64,000 nt of DNA from an uncultured Oscillospiraceae bacterium (GTDB lineage Bacteria; Bacillota; Clostridia; Oscillospirales; Ruminococcaceae), in the NCBI GenBank assembly GCA_934466475.1, contig CAKSLI010000005.1, forward strand, positions 1 through 64,000, read 5' to 3'. A program made the position numbers and the translations under genes. Under the pieces are notes generated by a model, which was not told the origin of the DNA, ran no database searches, and was given only the letters and a program-made list of their open reading frames with translations. This document shows, in pieces, positions 1-7,551 of this stretch (the stretch's first letter is position 1; the number at the start of each line of letters is the position of its first letter).

Positions 1-108
1 CTGTATGAAAAAGATGGAAAAGCATATTTAATTACCTGTTTAGCGGCACACTCAAATGAGGGGAGATATAAAGCGGTGCAGTCCGCTATAAATACGATTA
101 TTAAATAA
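1..108 (+). CDS. C-terminal end of an unknown protein (partial)
   Basis: An open frame enters from the left edge and stops at TAA 106-108, leaving 35 residues that begin LYEKDGKAYLITC and end INTIIK. The start and most of the protein lie outside the window. No domain can be named from so short a tail. The alternation of charged and hydrophobic residues suits a folded cytoplasmic or secreted domain end. It could also be a chance open frame, so confidence is limited. Confidence 0.4.
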   Translation: MYEKDGKAYLITCLAAHSNEGRYKAVQSAINTIIK

Positions 109-273
109 TAGTGAAGTATCCTTTAAATGAAACTTGATTCCGCAAAACTCAAAAAGCAGCATCCAAGGGTCTGAAAAAAGAACTGTGTAAACGCGAATAA
201 TCCCGAAAAACGTACCAATACTAAAAAACGCAGCGAAACAGGGCAACGCTGGAGAGCGCCCCGACGCGGCTGC

Positions 274-405
274 AAGATATACGGTGAAGAGCAGCGGAGC
301 TAATTCGCTGCTTTTCTACTTCACCGGTATCTTCCAGCGGATAAACTCCGGGGTTCGGGGTGGTCTCCCCCAGTGGGGGAGGTGTCACGAAGTGACAGAG
401 GGGTT
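274..405. repeat. Hairpin-rich intergenic repeat
   Basis: The 109-433 interval has no convincing gene. It holds a long imperfect hairpin (about 274-333; arms GGTGAAG and AGCAGCG at 283-296 pair with CGCTGCT and CTTCACC at 306-325), then two short perfect hairpins: CTCCCCC/GGGGGAG near 364-380 and TGTCAC/GTGACA near 383-397. From general knowledge, chains of this kind (a CCCCC-AGT-GGGGG hairpin followed by GTCACGAAGTGAC) are dispersed intergenic repeats in gut Clostridia. Function unknown. Confidence 0.5.
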
Positions 406-433
406 GACCGACAGATAGAGCCCCGAGTTGATC

Positions 434-1656
434 CTAGGCTGCAAATCTGTCCTCAAAATAAATCATGAACTGGGCGTAAGCCAGTCCCCAGTCGCGAACC
501 GGCATAGTCCACTTCTTTGAAATCTCGGAAACGCTCATATAAACAACCTTGCGGATAGCGTCATCAGTCGGAAAAATCGACTTGGATTTAGTGAATTTTC
601 TGACCATTCTATGGTAGCCCTCGACGGCATTTGTCGTGTATATTATCTTCCTGATCTCCTGCGGATATTCAAAAAATACCGTTAATTCAGCCCAGTTTTT
701 ATCCCAGGATTTCAGAATATTCGGGTACTTTTTGTTCCACTTCTCACGGAATTCCTCTTTCGCAAATTCGGCATCATCAAGGTTCACAGCGCCGTAGATT
801 TTCTTCAGATCAGCGCAGACTTCCTTGCGATCCTTGTACGGTACGAACTTGCAGCTGTTGCGGATCTGGTGGACTATACAGAGCTGATTCTTCGTCTTGG
901 GGAAAACCGAGTTTATCGCATTACAGAGCCCTGTGAGGTTGTCATGGCAGGCAATGAAAATATCCTTAACGCCGCGGCTTTTCAGGTCGGAACAGATGCT
1001 TGCATAGAAGCACGCGGACTCGTTTTCCGATATCCAGGTGCCGAGGATTTCCTTATGACCATCCATATTTATACCCAGCACAGAGTACACGCATTTCGTG
1101 ACAATTTTGTTATCATTGCGCGAATTGAATACGATCCCATCGAAGAAAACGACCGGATAAACTGCATCAAGCGGACGGTTATGCCACTCGTTGACTTCCG
1201 GCAGAATTTTGTCGGTTATTCGCGAAACAAGTCCCTGTGAAATCTCAGTTCCGTAGATCTGCTTTAGCGTATCTTCGATGTCACGCTGTGACATTCCCTT
1301 GGCGTACATCTGCATGATTTTCTGTTCTATCTCGTCGGTTCTTGTCTGTCGCTTTCAATGACTTTAGGCTCAAAATCGCCGTTTCTGTCGCGCGGAACAG
1401 CGATTTCGCACTCGCCATAATCGCTGATTATCGTCTTTTTCCCGTAACCATTCCGGCTGTTTCCGGAGTTGTTCCCGGCTACGGAGTTTTTCTCGTAGCC
1501 GAGATGTTCGTCCATTTCAGCCTCGAGCATCTGTTCAATCGTACCGGCAAACAGCTTTTTCAGTTTCGCCTGAATGTCTCCGGTGGTCTGGCAGTCTGCC
1601 ATCAGCAGCTTCACCAGTTCCATCTCTCGCTCGTCTAATCCGTGTGTTCTTTTCAT
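434..1656 (-). pseudogene. IS256-family transposase, broken by a frameshift
   Basis: Two frames on the minus strand add up to one mutator-type (IS256) transposase. The N-terminal part (1656 to about 1330) has the family's start region and the EMDEHLGYEKN segment. The C-terminal part (about 1350 to 434) has the DDE residues in FFDGIVF, ACHDNL and TTNAVEGYHR. The break is at 1353-1355: the minus strand reads GAAAGCGA where one extra A (GAAAAGCGA) would give the continuous V-I-E-K-R-Q-T-R-T-D-E-I. A one-base loss in an A run is the simplest cause, so the enzyme is probably dead. I chose ATG 1656 because GAGG lies 9 bases upstream. Terminal inverted repeats were not securely found. Confidence 0.85.
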
Positions 1657-1732
1657 GTGCTCATACCTCACTTTCTGTGGGTATTATTGGCATTTACACG
1701 GTTCGGTATTCAGACTCTATTAATGTTCAAAG

Positions 1733-3034
1733 TCAGTTAGGATTACATTTCTTACAAGGCACATACCCGCTGGCAACAGCGCCGTCAAAATCCTCAGTGT
1801 AAGCCTTGTTTGAATCTTTCATCTGCTTGACCGCTGAACAGCTGGGGTGGTGTATCTTCTTTGTGTTGGTGTTCAGAATGTACTGCGTTCCTATCGGCTG
1901 AACTTCCTCAGCGGTCGTCTGAATGGTAGTCTGTACGGTTGGCTGGGTAGTTGCGGCAATAGTTTGTACCGGCGGCTGATATACACTCGGCTGTTTGTCA
2001 ACGTTGATATTCTTTCCGTCAGAGGTGAACACTATCGTGCCTTGCAGGTCGGTACGGAAAACCTCGATGTTTCGGCTGTTCAGTCGTTCCAGTACCTCGT
2101 CCGTGGGGTGTCCGTATTTGTTACCCATTCCGCAGCTTATAACAGCATAGGTCGGGTCAACTTTTTTGAGGAAATTAGCAGACGACGAGGTAGCAGAGCC
2201 GTGGTGTCCGACTTTCAGAACATCGCATTTAATGTTAGTCCAGATGTCGTCCTCCTCGGACTTCTCAGCATCCCCGGTAAAAAGGAATTTGTTCTCGCCG
2301 TACGTCAGCTTGATTACCACGGAACTGTTGTTACTGTCATCGCCGAGAGTTTTCGGAGCGACTATCTCCACCAGAATCTCCGGCTCATCAAGGATAACCG
2401 AGCCAGCCATTACCTCATGAACTGCCGCGTCGCTGTTCTCGACTGCGTCCAGCATACGCTCGTATGTCTGGGTCGTAGTTGTGAACGATGTAGCATAGAA
2501 ATTCCTGATATTGAACGTATTCAGCACGTCCGCCATGCCGCCGATGTGGTCAGCGTGAGGGTGGGTAGCTACAACATAATCCAACGTATCATAACCCTGA
2601 CCATATATGTAGGTTACAATGCTGTCGCCGTACTCGCTTTCGCCAGCGTCAATGAGCATGGTTTCTTTGTTCGGAAGCTCGATAAAACAGCTGTCGCCCT
2701 GTCCCACGTCAAGGAAATGTACTTTGAGTTCCTGATATTCTGACGGTTCCGGAGCAGGCACGGTGATTACTGTTTCAGTCGATGTGGTGGTCGTTGCAGC
2801 CTCCGTTGCCGGAACAGTCGAAGTTTCCTCAAGTATCTCGGAGGACGGAATTATTGGCTCAACGGACGGCTCGATCGATATTTCGGGCGTAGAAGATGTT
2901 GTGAAAACCAGACTGCCGTCAGAAGCAGCGATTTCAGAATAATTCACATCTGCCGCAGATTCTCCCGAACCGCAGGCAGTAAGCGAAAGGATTGCCGCTA
3001 ATATTGCTGAAAAAGAAAATAATTTGTGTTTCAT
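1733..3034 (-). CDS. Secreted metallo-beta-lactamase-fold lipoprotein (ComEC/Rec2-like hydrolase)
   Basis: This 433-residue protein begins with a lipoprotein signal (MKHKLFSF..., lipobox LTAC), then a Ser/Thr/Pro/Glu-rich linker to about residue 105. The MBL-fold domain follows, with FLDVGQGDS, the metal motif THPHADH, LFTGDAEKSE and KVGHHGS as in the hydrolase part of ComEC. The tail carries a HHPSC...CKKC unit like the Ada-type metal-binding modules found on secreted nucleases. ATG 3034 is preferred because AGGAGGT lies just upstream and the signal peptide starts there. Known relatives are extracellular phosphodiesterases or nucleases. Substrate is unknown; DNA or nucleotides is inference. 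Confidence 0.8.
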   Translation of the reverse strand: MKHKLFSFSAILAAILSLTACGSGESAADVNYSEIAASDGSLVFTTSSTPEISIEPSVEPIIPSSEILEETSTVPATEAATTTTSTETVITVPAPEPSEYQELKVHFLDVGQGDSCFIELPNKETMLIDAGESEYGDSIVTYIYGQGYDTLDYVVATHPHADHIGGMADVLNTFNIRNFYATSFTTTTQTYERMLDAVENSDAAVHEVMAGSVILDEPEILVEIVAPKTLGDDSNNSSVVIKLTYGENKFLFTGDAEKSEEDDIWTNIKCDVLKVGHHGSATSSSANFLKKVDPTYAVISCGMGNKYGHPTDEVLERLNSRNIEVFRTDLQGTIVFTSDGKNINVDKQPSVYQPPVQTIAATTQPTVQTTIQTTAEEVQPIGTQYILNTNTKKIHHPSCSAVKQMKDSNKAYTEDFDGAVASGYVPCKKCNPN

Positions 3035-3058
3035 TGTGTATACCTCCTGTTTATTTAT

Positions 3059-3220
3059 GGGCACCTCTAAAAACCGGGACACGAGCAGATTTCGTACATG
3101 ACTTATATCAGATGCAAGGCACCAAACCGCAGTAATACTGTATGTATTTCAAGGTTTGGTAACGCAGCAGATGATATAAGTCATAGAAATCTGCCGTGAA
3201 GGAGGTTTTTAGAGGTGCCC
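3059..3220. repeat. Palindromic MITE-like repeat, copy 1
   Basis: 162 bp bounded by 17-bp perfect inverted ends, GGGCACCTCTAAAAACC (3059-3075) and its complement (3204-3220). The interior also folds back: CAGATTTC near 3088 against GAAATCTG near 3186, and ACTTATATCA near 3101 against TGATATAAGT. It shares ends with the copies at 44030, 48534, 51331 and 57861, and interior with 33849. It encodes nothing. The rest of the 3035-3464 gap is AT-rich with no other clear element. Confidence 0.8.
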
Positions 3221-3464
3221 TTATTATAACACCTTGTGAGTGCGAAAATTGTTGCTTTTAGGGTACAGAATACTGGTTGTGAGTTTCTGTATCAATAAGT
3301 ACACAGTTTCGGTTCATAGTCAGTTTTCTGTCTTGTAAGATATCAAATCTAACATTTAACCACATTATAGCATATTGTATCACGTATTTTAATATTAATT
3401 GCGGAATTGTTCACATATAAATTGCAATAATGTAGGATAAAATATATCACAGAGGTGATATTGA

Positions 3465-3773
3465 ATGACGGAAAAGGAGTTCTCGCTGCGTCTGGCGCAG
3501 CTCCGTGGCGAAAAGGGAGTATCGGCAAGGGATATGAGCCTGTCGATCGGGCAGAATGCCAGCTACATCAATAATATTGAAAATGGCAAGGCACTGCCGT
3601 CCATGACGGGATTTTTCTATATATGCGAATACCTGAACATCACTCCCGGCGAGTTTTTCGACGCGGAAAACAAGAATCCGGAAAAGATTCAGGAAGTGGT
3701 CGAGGACCTTAAAAAGCTGGACAGCGAACAGCTCGACAACATCTCGGCAATCATACGGGATCTTGCAAAATAG
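3465..3773 (+). CDS. XRE-family transcriptional regulator
   Basis: 102 residues. Residues 5-60 form a Cro/C1-type helix-turn-helix (LRGEKGVSARDMSLSIGQNASYINNIENGKALPS), followed by a short acidic helical tail (EKIQEVVEDLKKLDSEQLDNISAI) that probably makes dimers. An AGAGGTGAT ribosome site lies 7-8 bases upstream of ATG. It is the first of four small XRE genes in 1.5 kb, which suggests a mobile-element regulatory switch. The target is unknown; the nearest palindromes are at 4149 and 4237. Confidence 0.85.
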   Translation: MTEKEFSLRLAQLRGEKGVSARDMSLSIGQNASYINNIENGKALPSMTGFFYICEYLNITPGEFFDAENKNPEKIQEVVEDLKKLDSEQLDNISAIIRDLAK

Positions 3774-3811
3774 CAAAAGGCGCGGCTTTACATAGCTGCG
3801 CCTTTTCATAT

Positions 3812-4057
3812 TCACTTGATTCCGAGCAGATTGTTGACGGTCACGTTAAAGCATTTACTTAATGCTATAATTTCTATGTCGGTCACAAATCTCTCGCCGG
3901 ATTCTATACGCTGGACTGCGTTCTTGTCGATATCCAGACCTACGACCTGCAATCTGTCTGAAAGCTCGCGCTGTGAGATTTGGAGCGCCTTGCGGAGTTC
4001 TTTTACTCTCAGTCCCGATATGTTGTTGCGTCCGTCCGCGGTTCTTGCCTTGAACAT
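3812..4057 (-). CDS. XRE-family transcriptional regulator
   Basis: 81 residues, essentially one Cro/C1 helix-turn-helix domain (LRVKELRKALQISQRELSDRL... NAVQRIESGERFV), ending IIALSKCFNVTVNNLLGIK as many phage-type repressors do. GGGAGGT sits 7 bases before ATG 4057. It converges on the XRE gene at 3465 and diverges from the one at 4326; the 4058-4325 gap between the divergent pair holds two palindromes that are likely operators. Confidence 0.85.
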   Translation of the reverse strand: MFKARTADGRNNISGLRVKELRKALQISQRELSDRLQVVGLDIDKNAVQRIESGERFVTDIEIIALSKCFNVTVNNLLGIK

Positions 4058-4148
4058 TTTGTCTACCTCCCGTTAAGTGTCGATCTTGATATAGGCAACT
4101 CTGCCATGATATGGTTACTGAATGCTGTGCTTGGAAATACCACTTGTC

Positions 4149-4180
4149 ATCATGCTATATCCTATCGGATATAGCATGAT
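4149..4180. promoter_or_regulatory. Perfect 14-bp inverted repeat
   Basis: ATCATGCTATATCC (4149-4162) and its exact complement (4167-4180) are separated by TATC. There is no T run, so a terminator is unlikely. Its position between two divergent XRE genes suggests an operator or a cruciform recognition site. Role is inference. Confidence 0.55.
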
Positions 4181-4236
4181 TTGCCGATATGCACGGAGTA
4201 CGCCGGAGGCGGACGTATGTGCAAGGCATTGTGATA

Positions 4237-4263
4237 TGAAACAAATGCTCAGCGTTTGTTTCA
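4237..4263. promoter_or_regulatory. 27-bp dyad, likely XRE operator
   Basis: TGAAACAAATGCT (4237-4249) faces AGCGTTTGTTTCA (4251-4263) across a single base, with one mismatch. A one-base centre cannot form a normal RNA loop, so this looks like a protein-binding palindrome. It lies upstream of the -10-like TATAAT at 4303-4308 that precedes the gene at 4326. Confidence 0.55.
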
Positions 4264-4325
4264 CCCCATTTATCGGGTATATGCAATACACTTTTTTCCC
4301 ATTATAATATAAGATAGGTGATATT

Positions 4326-4544
4326 ATGATAAATTACGACCCTTTCTGGGCATACCTTGCCGAACATGGCATAAGTACATATAAGCTGATAAACAGCTAC
4401 GGCGTCAGCAAAGGTCTTATTGATCGAATGAAGCACAACAAGGCAATAACAACTTTCACGATCAATGAGCTGTGTAATACATTAGACTGCAATCTGAACG
4501 ACATCATGGTGTTCGTTCCGGATAACAAAGAGAATAATGAGTAA
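4326..4544 (+). CDS. Small XRE/Cro-type regulator
   Basis: 72 residues matching the short HTH class seen in Firmicutes mobile elements: YKLINSYGVSKGLIDRMKHNKAITTFTINELCNTLDCNLNDIM. The ribosome site ATAGGTGAT is close before ATG, TATAAT lies at 4303-4308, and a strong terminator follows directly, so it is probably a one-gene transcript. It is divergent from the regulator at 3812. Confidence 0.85.
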   Translation: MINYDPFWAYLAEHGISTYKLINSYGVSKGLIDRMKHNKAITTFTINELCNTLDCNLNDIMVFVPDNKENNE

Positions 4545-4580
4545 GACTTTCGAAAAATCGGAAGTCTTAATTTTCTTTTT
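4542..4580 (+). terminator. Rho-independent terminator after the 4326 gene
   Basis: TAAGACTTTCGA (4542-4553) pairs with TCGGAAGTCTTA (4558-4569) through one G-U, loop AAAA, followed by ATTTTCTTTTT. The stem starts inside the stop codon of the gene. Confidence 0.85.
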
Positions 4581-4607
4581 GGCTAAGTGTCTTTTTGATT
4601 ATAAGGA

Positions 4608-4943
4608 TCAGTCGTCCTGAGATTTGCTCTCTATCATTCTGCGAATGTATCTTTTGACCTCAATCACCTGCACTGCGCTCAGACTGTCGATAAGCTCCTT
4701 TGTCTGGGTGCGGACAAGCTCATCGTCCAGCACGGCAAAATCGCTTTTACAGAGCAGATAATCCACTGAAATACCATAAATCGTCGATAATTCCATAAGA
4801 ATACTAACTGGGATATCTCTGTTTCCACATTCATACATGGAAAGCGTGGTCTGGTCTATAAAGAGCTGTTCTGCCATCTGTTCCTGGGTCATTTTAAGTT
4901 TCTTTCGCAGGGAACGAATCCTATTCTTATAAGACACCGCCAT
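4608..4943 (-). CDS. XRE-family regulator, probable autorepressor
   Basis: 111 residues: helix-turn-helix at about 5-60 (IRSLRKKLKMTQEQMAEQLFIDQTTLSMYECG) and a helical tail ending VIEVKRYIRRMIESK. ATG 4943 is chosen over a longer frame because GGAGGT lies 5 bases upstream. Its promoter on the minus strand is TTGAAA (4991-4996), 17 bases, TATACT (4968-4973), with a perfect 10+10 palindrome at 5000-5029 directly beside it. That arrangement fits autoregulation and control of the transcript that starts at about 5067 on the other strand. Confidence 0.85.
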   Translation of the reverse strand: MAVSYKNRIRSLRKKLKMTQEQMAEQLFIDQTTLSMYECGNRDIPVSILMELSTIYGISVDYLLCKSDFAVLDDELVRTQTKELIDSLSAVQVIEVKRYIRRMIESKSQDD

Positions 4944-4967
4944 GTTTACACCTCCTTCCCGGAGATT

Positions 4968-5029
4968 AGTATATAACATTTACGATGGTTTTTCAACCTA
5001 CAATGTGTCATATTCTTACGACACATTGT
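4968..5029 (-). promoter_or_regulatory. Promoter and operator of the 4608 regulator
   Basis: Minus-strand -35 TTGAAA (4991-4996) and -10 TATACT (4968-4973) with a 17-base spacer. Immediately upstream is the operator-like palindrome ACAATGTGTC (5000-5009), ten bases, GACACATTGT (5020-5029). A bound XRE dimer would sit between this promoter and the plus-strand extended -10 at 5052-5060. Confidence 0.7.
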
Positions 5030-5051
5030 CATACAAAACCACTATATTTTG

Positions 5052-5060
5052 TGTTATAAT
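5052..5060 (+). promoter_or_regulatory. Extended -10 promoter of the structured RNA region
   Basis: TGT-TATAAT (TG at 5052-5053, TATAAT at 5055-5060) is a good extended -10 element. No good -35 sits at the usual distance; TTGTCA at 5026-5031 is too far and overlaps the operator. Transcription would begin near 5067 and run into the 5.1-5.6 kb hairpin region. Confidence 0.5.
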
Positions 5061-5066
5061 AGATAT

Positions 5067-5583
5067 AGGAACAAATAAGCGACGGAAACAAAACCACTCC
5101 TTTTCGGAGAGTCGGACTAATCTCATTATCCGGAAACGTTACACCGCTTTAGTTCCGGCTCAGTTCCTTGACAATTAAATAGCAATGCAGATAACAACAA
5201 ACTGATGTCCTTAAAGACGTGCCAAGACGTTCTGCTGCTGAGTGAATGCCTATGATGCGCGGCGTCCATGCCGCGCTTGGGGCATTCACCTAACAGCGTC
5301 CTGCTGTTGATCTGACGGAGTATCTCATTATCCGTGACCACCAATTTACCGCGCGAGAATAACAGATATGCCGCCACCTGCCGACAGTTCGCAGGAACCC
5401 TAAACGCATAGGGAACTCCTTAAAGGAACGAGCGCGGAGGACACAGTTATAATGATACTTCCGGCGACGGCTTGTCCCACAGGAATGGGCAGGGGTGAAA
5501 GTCCCATGCCAGGGTGCGTACTACCTGGGTCTGCATTGACACGCCAAAGCAGAAAAGGACGGGCATTTCTGCTCGTCCTTTAC
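5067..5583 (+). ncRNA. Candidate large structured noncoding RNA
   Basis: About 500 bases without a plausible gene but with a chain of hairpins. GTGAATGCC (5242-5250) pairs perfectly with 5281-5289 around a GCGCGGC stem (5257-5276). Further hairpins are AACAGC/GCTGTT (about 5292-5308), CCTGC/GCAGG (5377-5395), CCCT/AGGG (about 5398-5413) and CCAGG/CCTGG (about 5509-5528). Two hairpins share the loop-side sequence TCTCATTATCCG (near 5120 and 5325). It begins at an extended -10 promoter and ends at a terminator. Size and mobile-element setting recall the ornate large RNAs ROOL or GOLLD, but I cannot confirm a family match from memory. A group II intron is unlikely because no domain V or reverse transcriptase is seen. 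Confidence 0.5.
5554..5583 (+). terminator. Terminator at the end of the structured RNA
   Basis: AAAGGACGGGCA (5554-5565) pairs with TGCTCGTCCTTT (5570-5581), one G-U, four-base loop. The T tract is short and partly within the stem. Confidence 0.65.
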
Positions 5584-5768
5584 GCTTCGGTTATTTTATT
5601 AGATTCTTTGCTGTGATTTTACACAAATCTTTGCTGGTTTATTGGTAATTGTGCTCAAATTCAATAAAATGGTGAGGGGATTGTGCTTTGCCGTCTTGAC
5701 TTTCTGACTTTAATGTGTTAAACTTTACTTGTGAAACGCACGTCATAAGTCTGAAACTGGAGGTAAAT

Positions 5769-5826
5769 ATAGCAATTCTCAAGGAAGGGTATTTCCAACT
5801 TGCGCAGTCCCTTTGAGAATTGCTAT
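5769..5826 (+). promoter_or_regulatory. Long stem-loop ahead of the excisionase gene
   Basis: ATAGCAATTCTCAA (5769-5782) is perfectly complementary to 5813-5826, enclosing a smaller GGAA/TTCC hairpin. It ends 46 bases before the excisionase ATG. It may be an attenuator, an antisense target, or a recombinase/excisionase binding site. The remaining 5584-5768 sequence is AT-rich with no gene. Confidence 0.5.
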
Positions 5827-5872
5827 TGATTATGGCAATGGTACTTATTATAACTGTTAGGAGGACAACAAT

Positions 5873-6151
5873 ATGACCTCAGAGCAGAAATCACTTATCA
5901 TATCTCAGATATCGCTTCTTCTTGACCAGATGGTTGAGGCTCCGGCTAAGCCTAAAGCACCTGTTAAGGACGGTCCACGCGAAATGCTCACGACCAAGGA
6001 GTGTCTTGAAACAGTAAAGGGATTATCGTTCCACACGCTTCGTGTTCTGATTGCCAAAGGTGAAATTCAAGCGTTTAGAACAGGCGAGAACGGACGTGGA
6101 CGTATCCTTGTCCCCAAGAGTTCGCTTCTTGCCTATTTTGACAGACTTTAA
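5873..6151 (+). CDS. xis: Excisionase-like DNA-binding protein
   Basis: 92 residues. The C-terminal half (LTTKECLETVKGLSFHTLRVLIAKGEIQAFRTGENGRGRILVPKSSL) is a winged helix-turn-helix of the excisionase/MerR-like HTH_17 type; the N-terminal 35 residues are a helix and a Pro/Lys linker. AGGAGG lies 6-7 bases upstream. The tyrosine integrase follows 60 bases downstream in the same direction, the xis-int order of Tn916-like elements. It likely steers the integrase toward excision. Confidence 0.8.
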   Translation: MTSEQKSLIISQISLLLDQMVEAPAKPKAPVKDGPREMLTTKECLETVKGLSFHTLRVLIAKGEIQAFRTGENGRGRILVPKSSLLAYFDRL

Positions 6152-6211
6152 GACGAGAATCGCATTGCGATTATGCGTTAAAAGGGTCTGTGCAGGAGGT
6201 AATCTGAACAT

Positions 6212-7474
6212 ATGGCTACAATAAGGAAACGCGGTAAGACTTATCAAATCCGCGTCAGCACAGGATATGACGCGCTCTACCGTCAGGTGGTGCGTACAAA
6301 AACCTGGAAACCCAAACCCGGAATGAGCGATAAACAGATAGAAGCCGAACTTAATAAGCAGGCGGTAATGTTTGAGGAACTCTGCACCAGAGGAATAGTT
6401 CCATCAAATATGAAGTTTCAGGAGCTTGCAGAGAAATGGTTTGACGAATATGCAGTTGTCAATCTCAAGAAATCCTCGGTACAGCGGCTCAGAGGGGTGA
6501 CAAAGCGGATTTATTCCGCATTCGGGCATATCAGGGTAGACAAGATAACCCGCGGTCAGATACAGGCATTCATTGATGACCTGGCGCGGAACGGCAAAAA
6601 CTTTTTGAATGGTCAGCCGCTTTACCGAAAAACCATCATTCATCATCTGAATCTCTTGTCCGACGTGTTTAATTACGCGATACGATTGGAGATGATAGAG
6701 GATAATCCGTGCAAGAATATTTTCGTTCCCAAAGGCAGGAAAAAGGAAAAAGAAATATACACTGTCGAGGAAATGAAACAGCTTTTCGCACTCGCAGAAG
6801 AATACGGCACTCTGGATTATCGAGCTTTTCTTACGCTGGCGGTGTACAGCGGATTCAGAAGCGGCGAGCTTATGGGGCTTGAATGGAAGGATATCGACTG
6901 GGACAACAACGTTATAAGCGTCCGCAGGACTGCAAACTATACGGCAACAGACGGAACCTATACAGACACTCCGAAAACAAAAAAATCGGTGCGGTCGCTT
7001 AAACTGCCTGATGTAGTATTCGACCGGCTAAGAGAGCTGCGCACGCAGCAGCTTGAGAACAAAGAAATATTCGGAACAAAATGGGTAGACAGTGACCGGA
7101 TATTTGTGAACAAGCTAGGAAAGCCGCTGTACAAAGGAGAGCCTTACAAGTGGCAGAAAAAGCTCACAGAGGAACACGGCATGAAATTCTGTGATATTCA
7201 CTCTCTCAGGCATTTTAACGCTACGGTGCTGATTCATTCCGGAATTGATGCCGCAGCCGTGTCAAGCGCTCTAGGGCATTCCAGCATAAGCACAACAACA
7301 AACATTTATTGCCATGCTTTTAACGAAGCGCAGGCAAGGACAGGAAATGCAATAGCAGCCGCATTGGACTTCACAAGTTTCCCTAAAGGGGAAGTTTCAG
7401 AAAATAAAAGGACAGAAATGCCTTTCTCAGAGCGCATTATTGCTCACAATTCTGACGTTGCGAAGGACATATGA
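6212..7474 (+). CDS. int: Tyrosine integrase, Tn916-like
   Basis: 420 residues. The N-terminal arm-binding domain (IRKRGKTYQIRVSTGYD...) is followed by a SAM-like core-binding domain and a catalytic domain with Arg216 (SGFRSGE), His330 and Arg333 (HSLRH), His356 (ALGHSS) and Tyr366 (IYCHAF). All five catalytic positions are intact. AGGAGGT precedes ATG. It pairs with the excisionase upstream and ends about 80 bases before a 13-bp match to the tmRNA 3' end, as expected where int sits next to an element end. The enzyme should recombine attP and attB. Confidence 0.95.
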   Translation: MATIRKRGKTYQIRVSTGYDALYRQVVRTKTWKPKPGMSDKQIEAELNKQAVMFEELCTRGIVPSNMKFQELAEKWFDEYAVVNLKKSSVQRLRGVTKRIYSAFGHIRVDKITRGQIQAFIDDLARNGKNFLNGQPLYRKTIIHHLNLLSDVFNYAIRLEMIEDNPCKNIFVPKGRKKEKEIYTVEEMKQLFALAEEYGTLDYRAFLTLAVYSGFRSGELMGLEWKDIDWDNNVISVRRTANYTATDGTYTDTPKTKKSVRSLKLPDVVFDRLRELRTQQLENKEIFGTKWVDSDRIFVNKLGKPLYKGEPYKWQKKLTEEHGMKFCDIHSLRHFNATVLIHSGIDAAAVSSALGHSSISTTTNIYCHAFNEAQARTGNAIAAALDFTSFPKGEVSENKRTEMPFSERIIAHNSDVAKDI

Positions 7475-7551
7475 AGGACAAAATTGCCTTTTCGGGACAA
7501 AGCAAAAGCCCTACAAACGGCTTAATACAGCCATTTGCAGGACCTTGAAGC

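Noticed and set aside
869..1240. Plus-strand 123-residue frame
   Set aside because: It is antisense to the conserved DDE region of the IS256 transposase.
5067..5583. Group II intron fragment
   Set aside because: GGGGTGAAAGTCCC looks intron-like, but no domain V hairpin, no intron ends and no reverse transcriptase are present.
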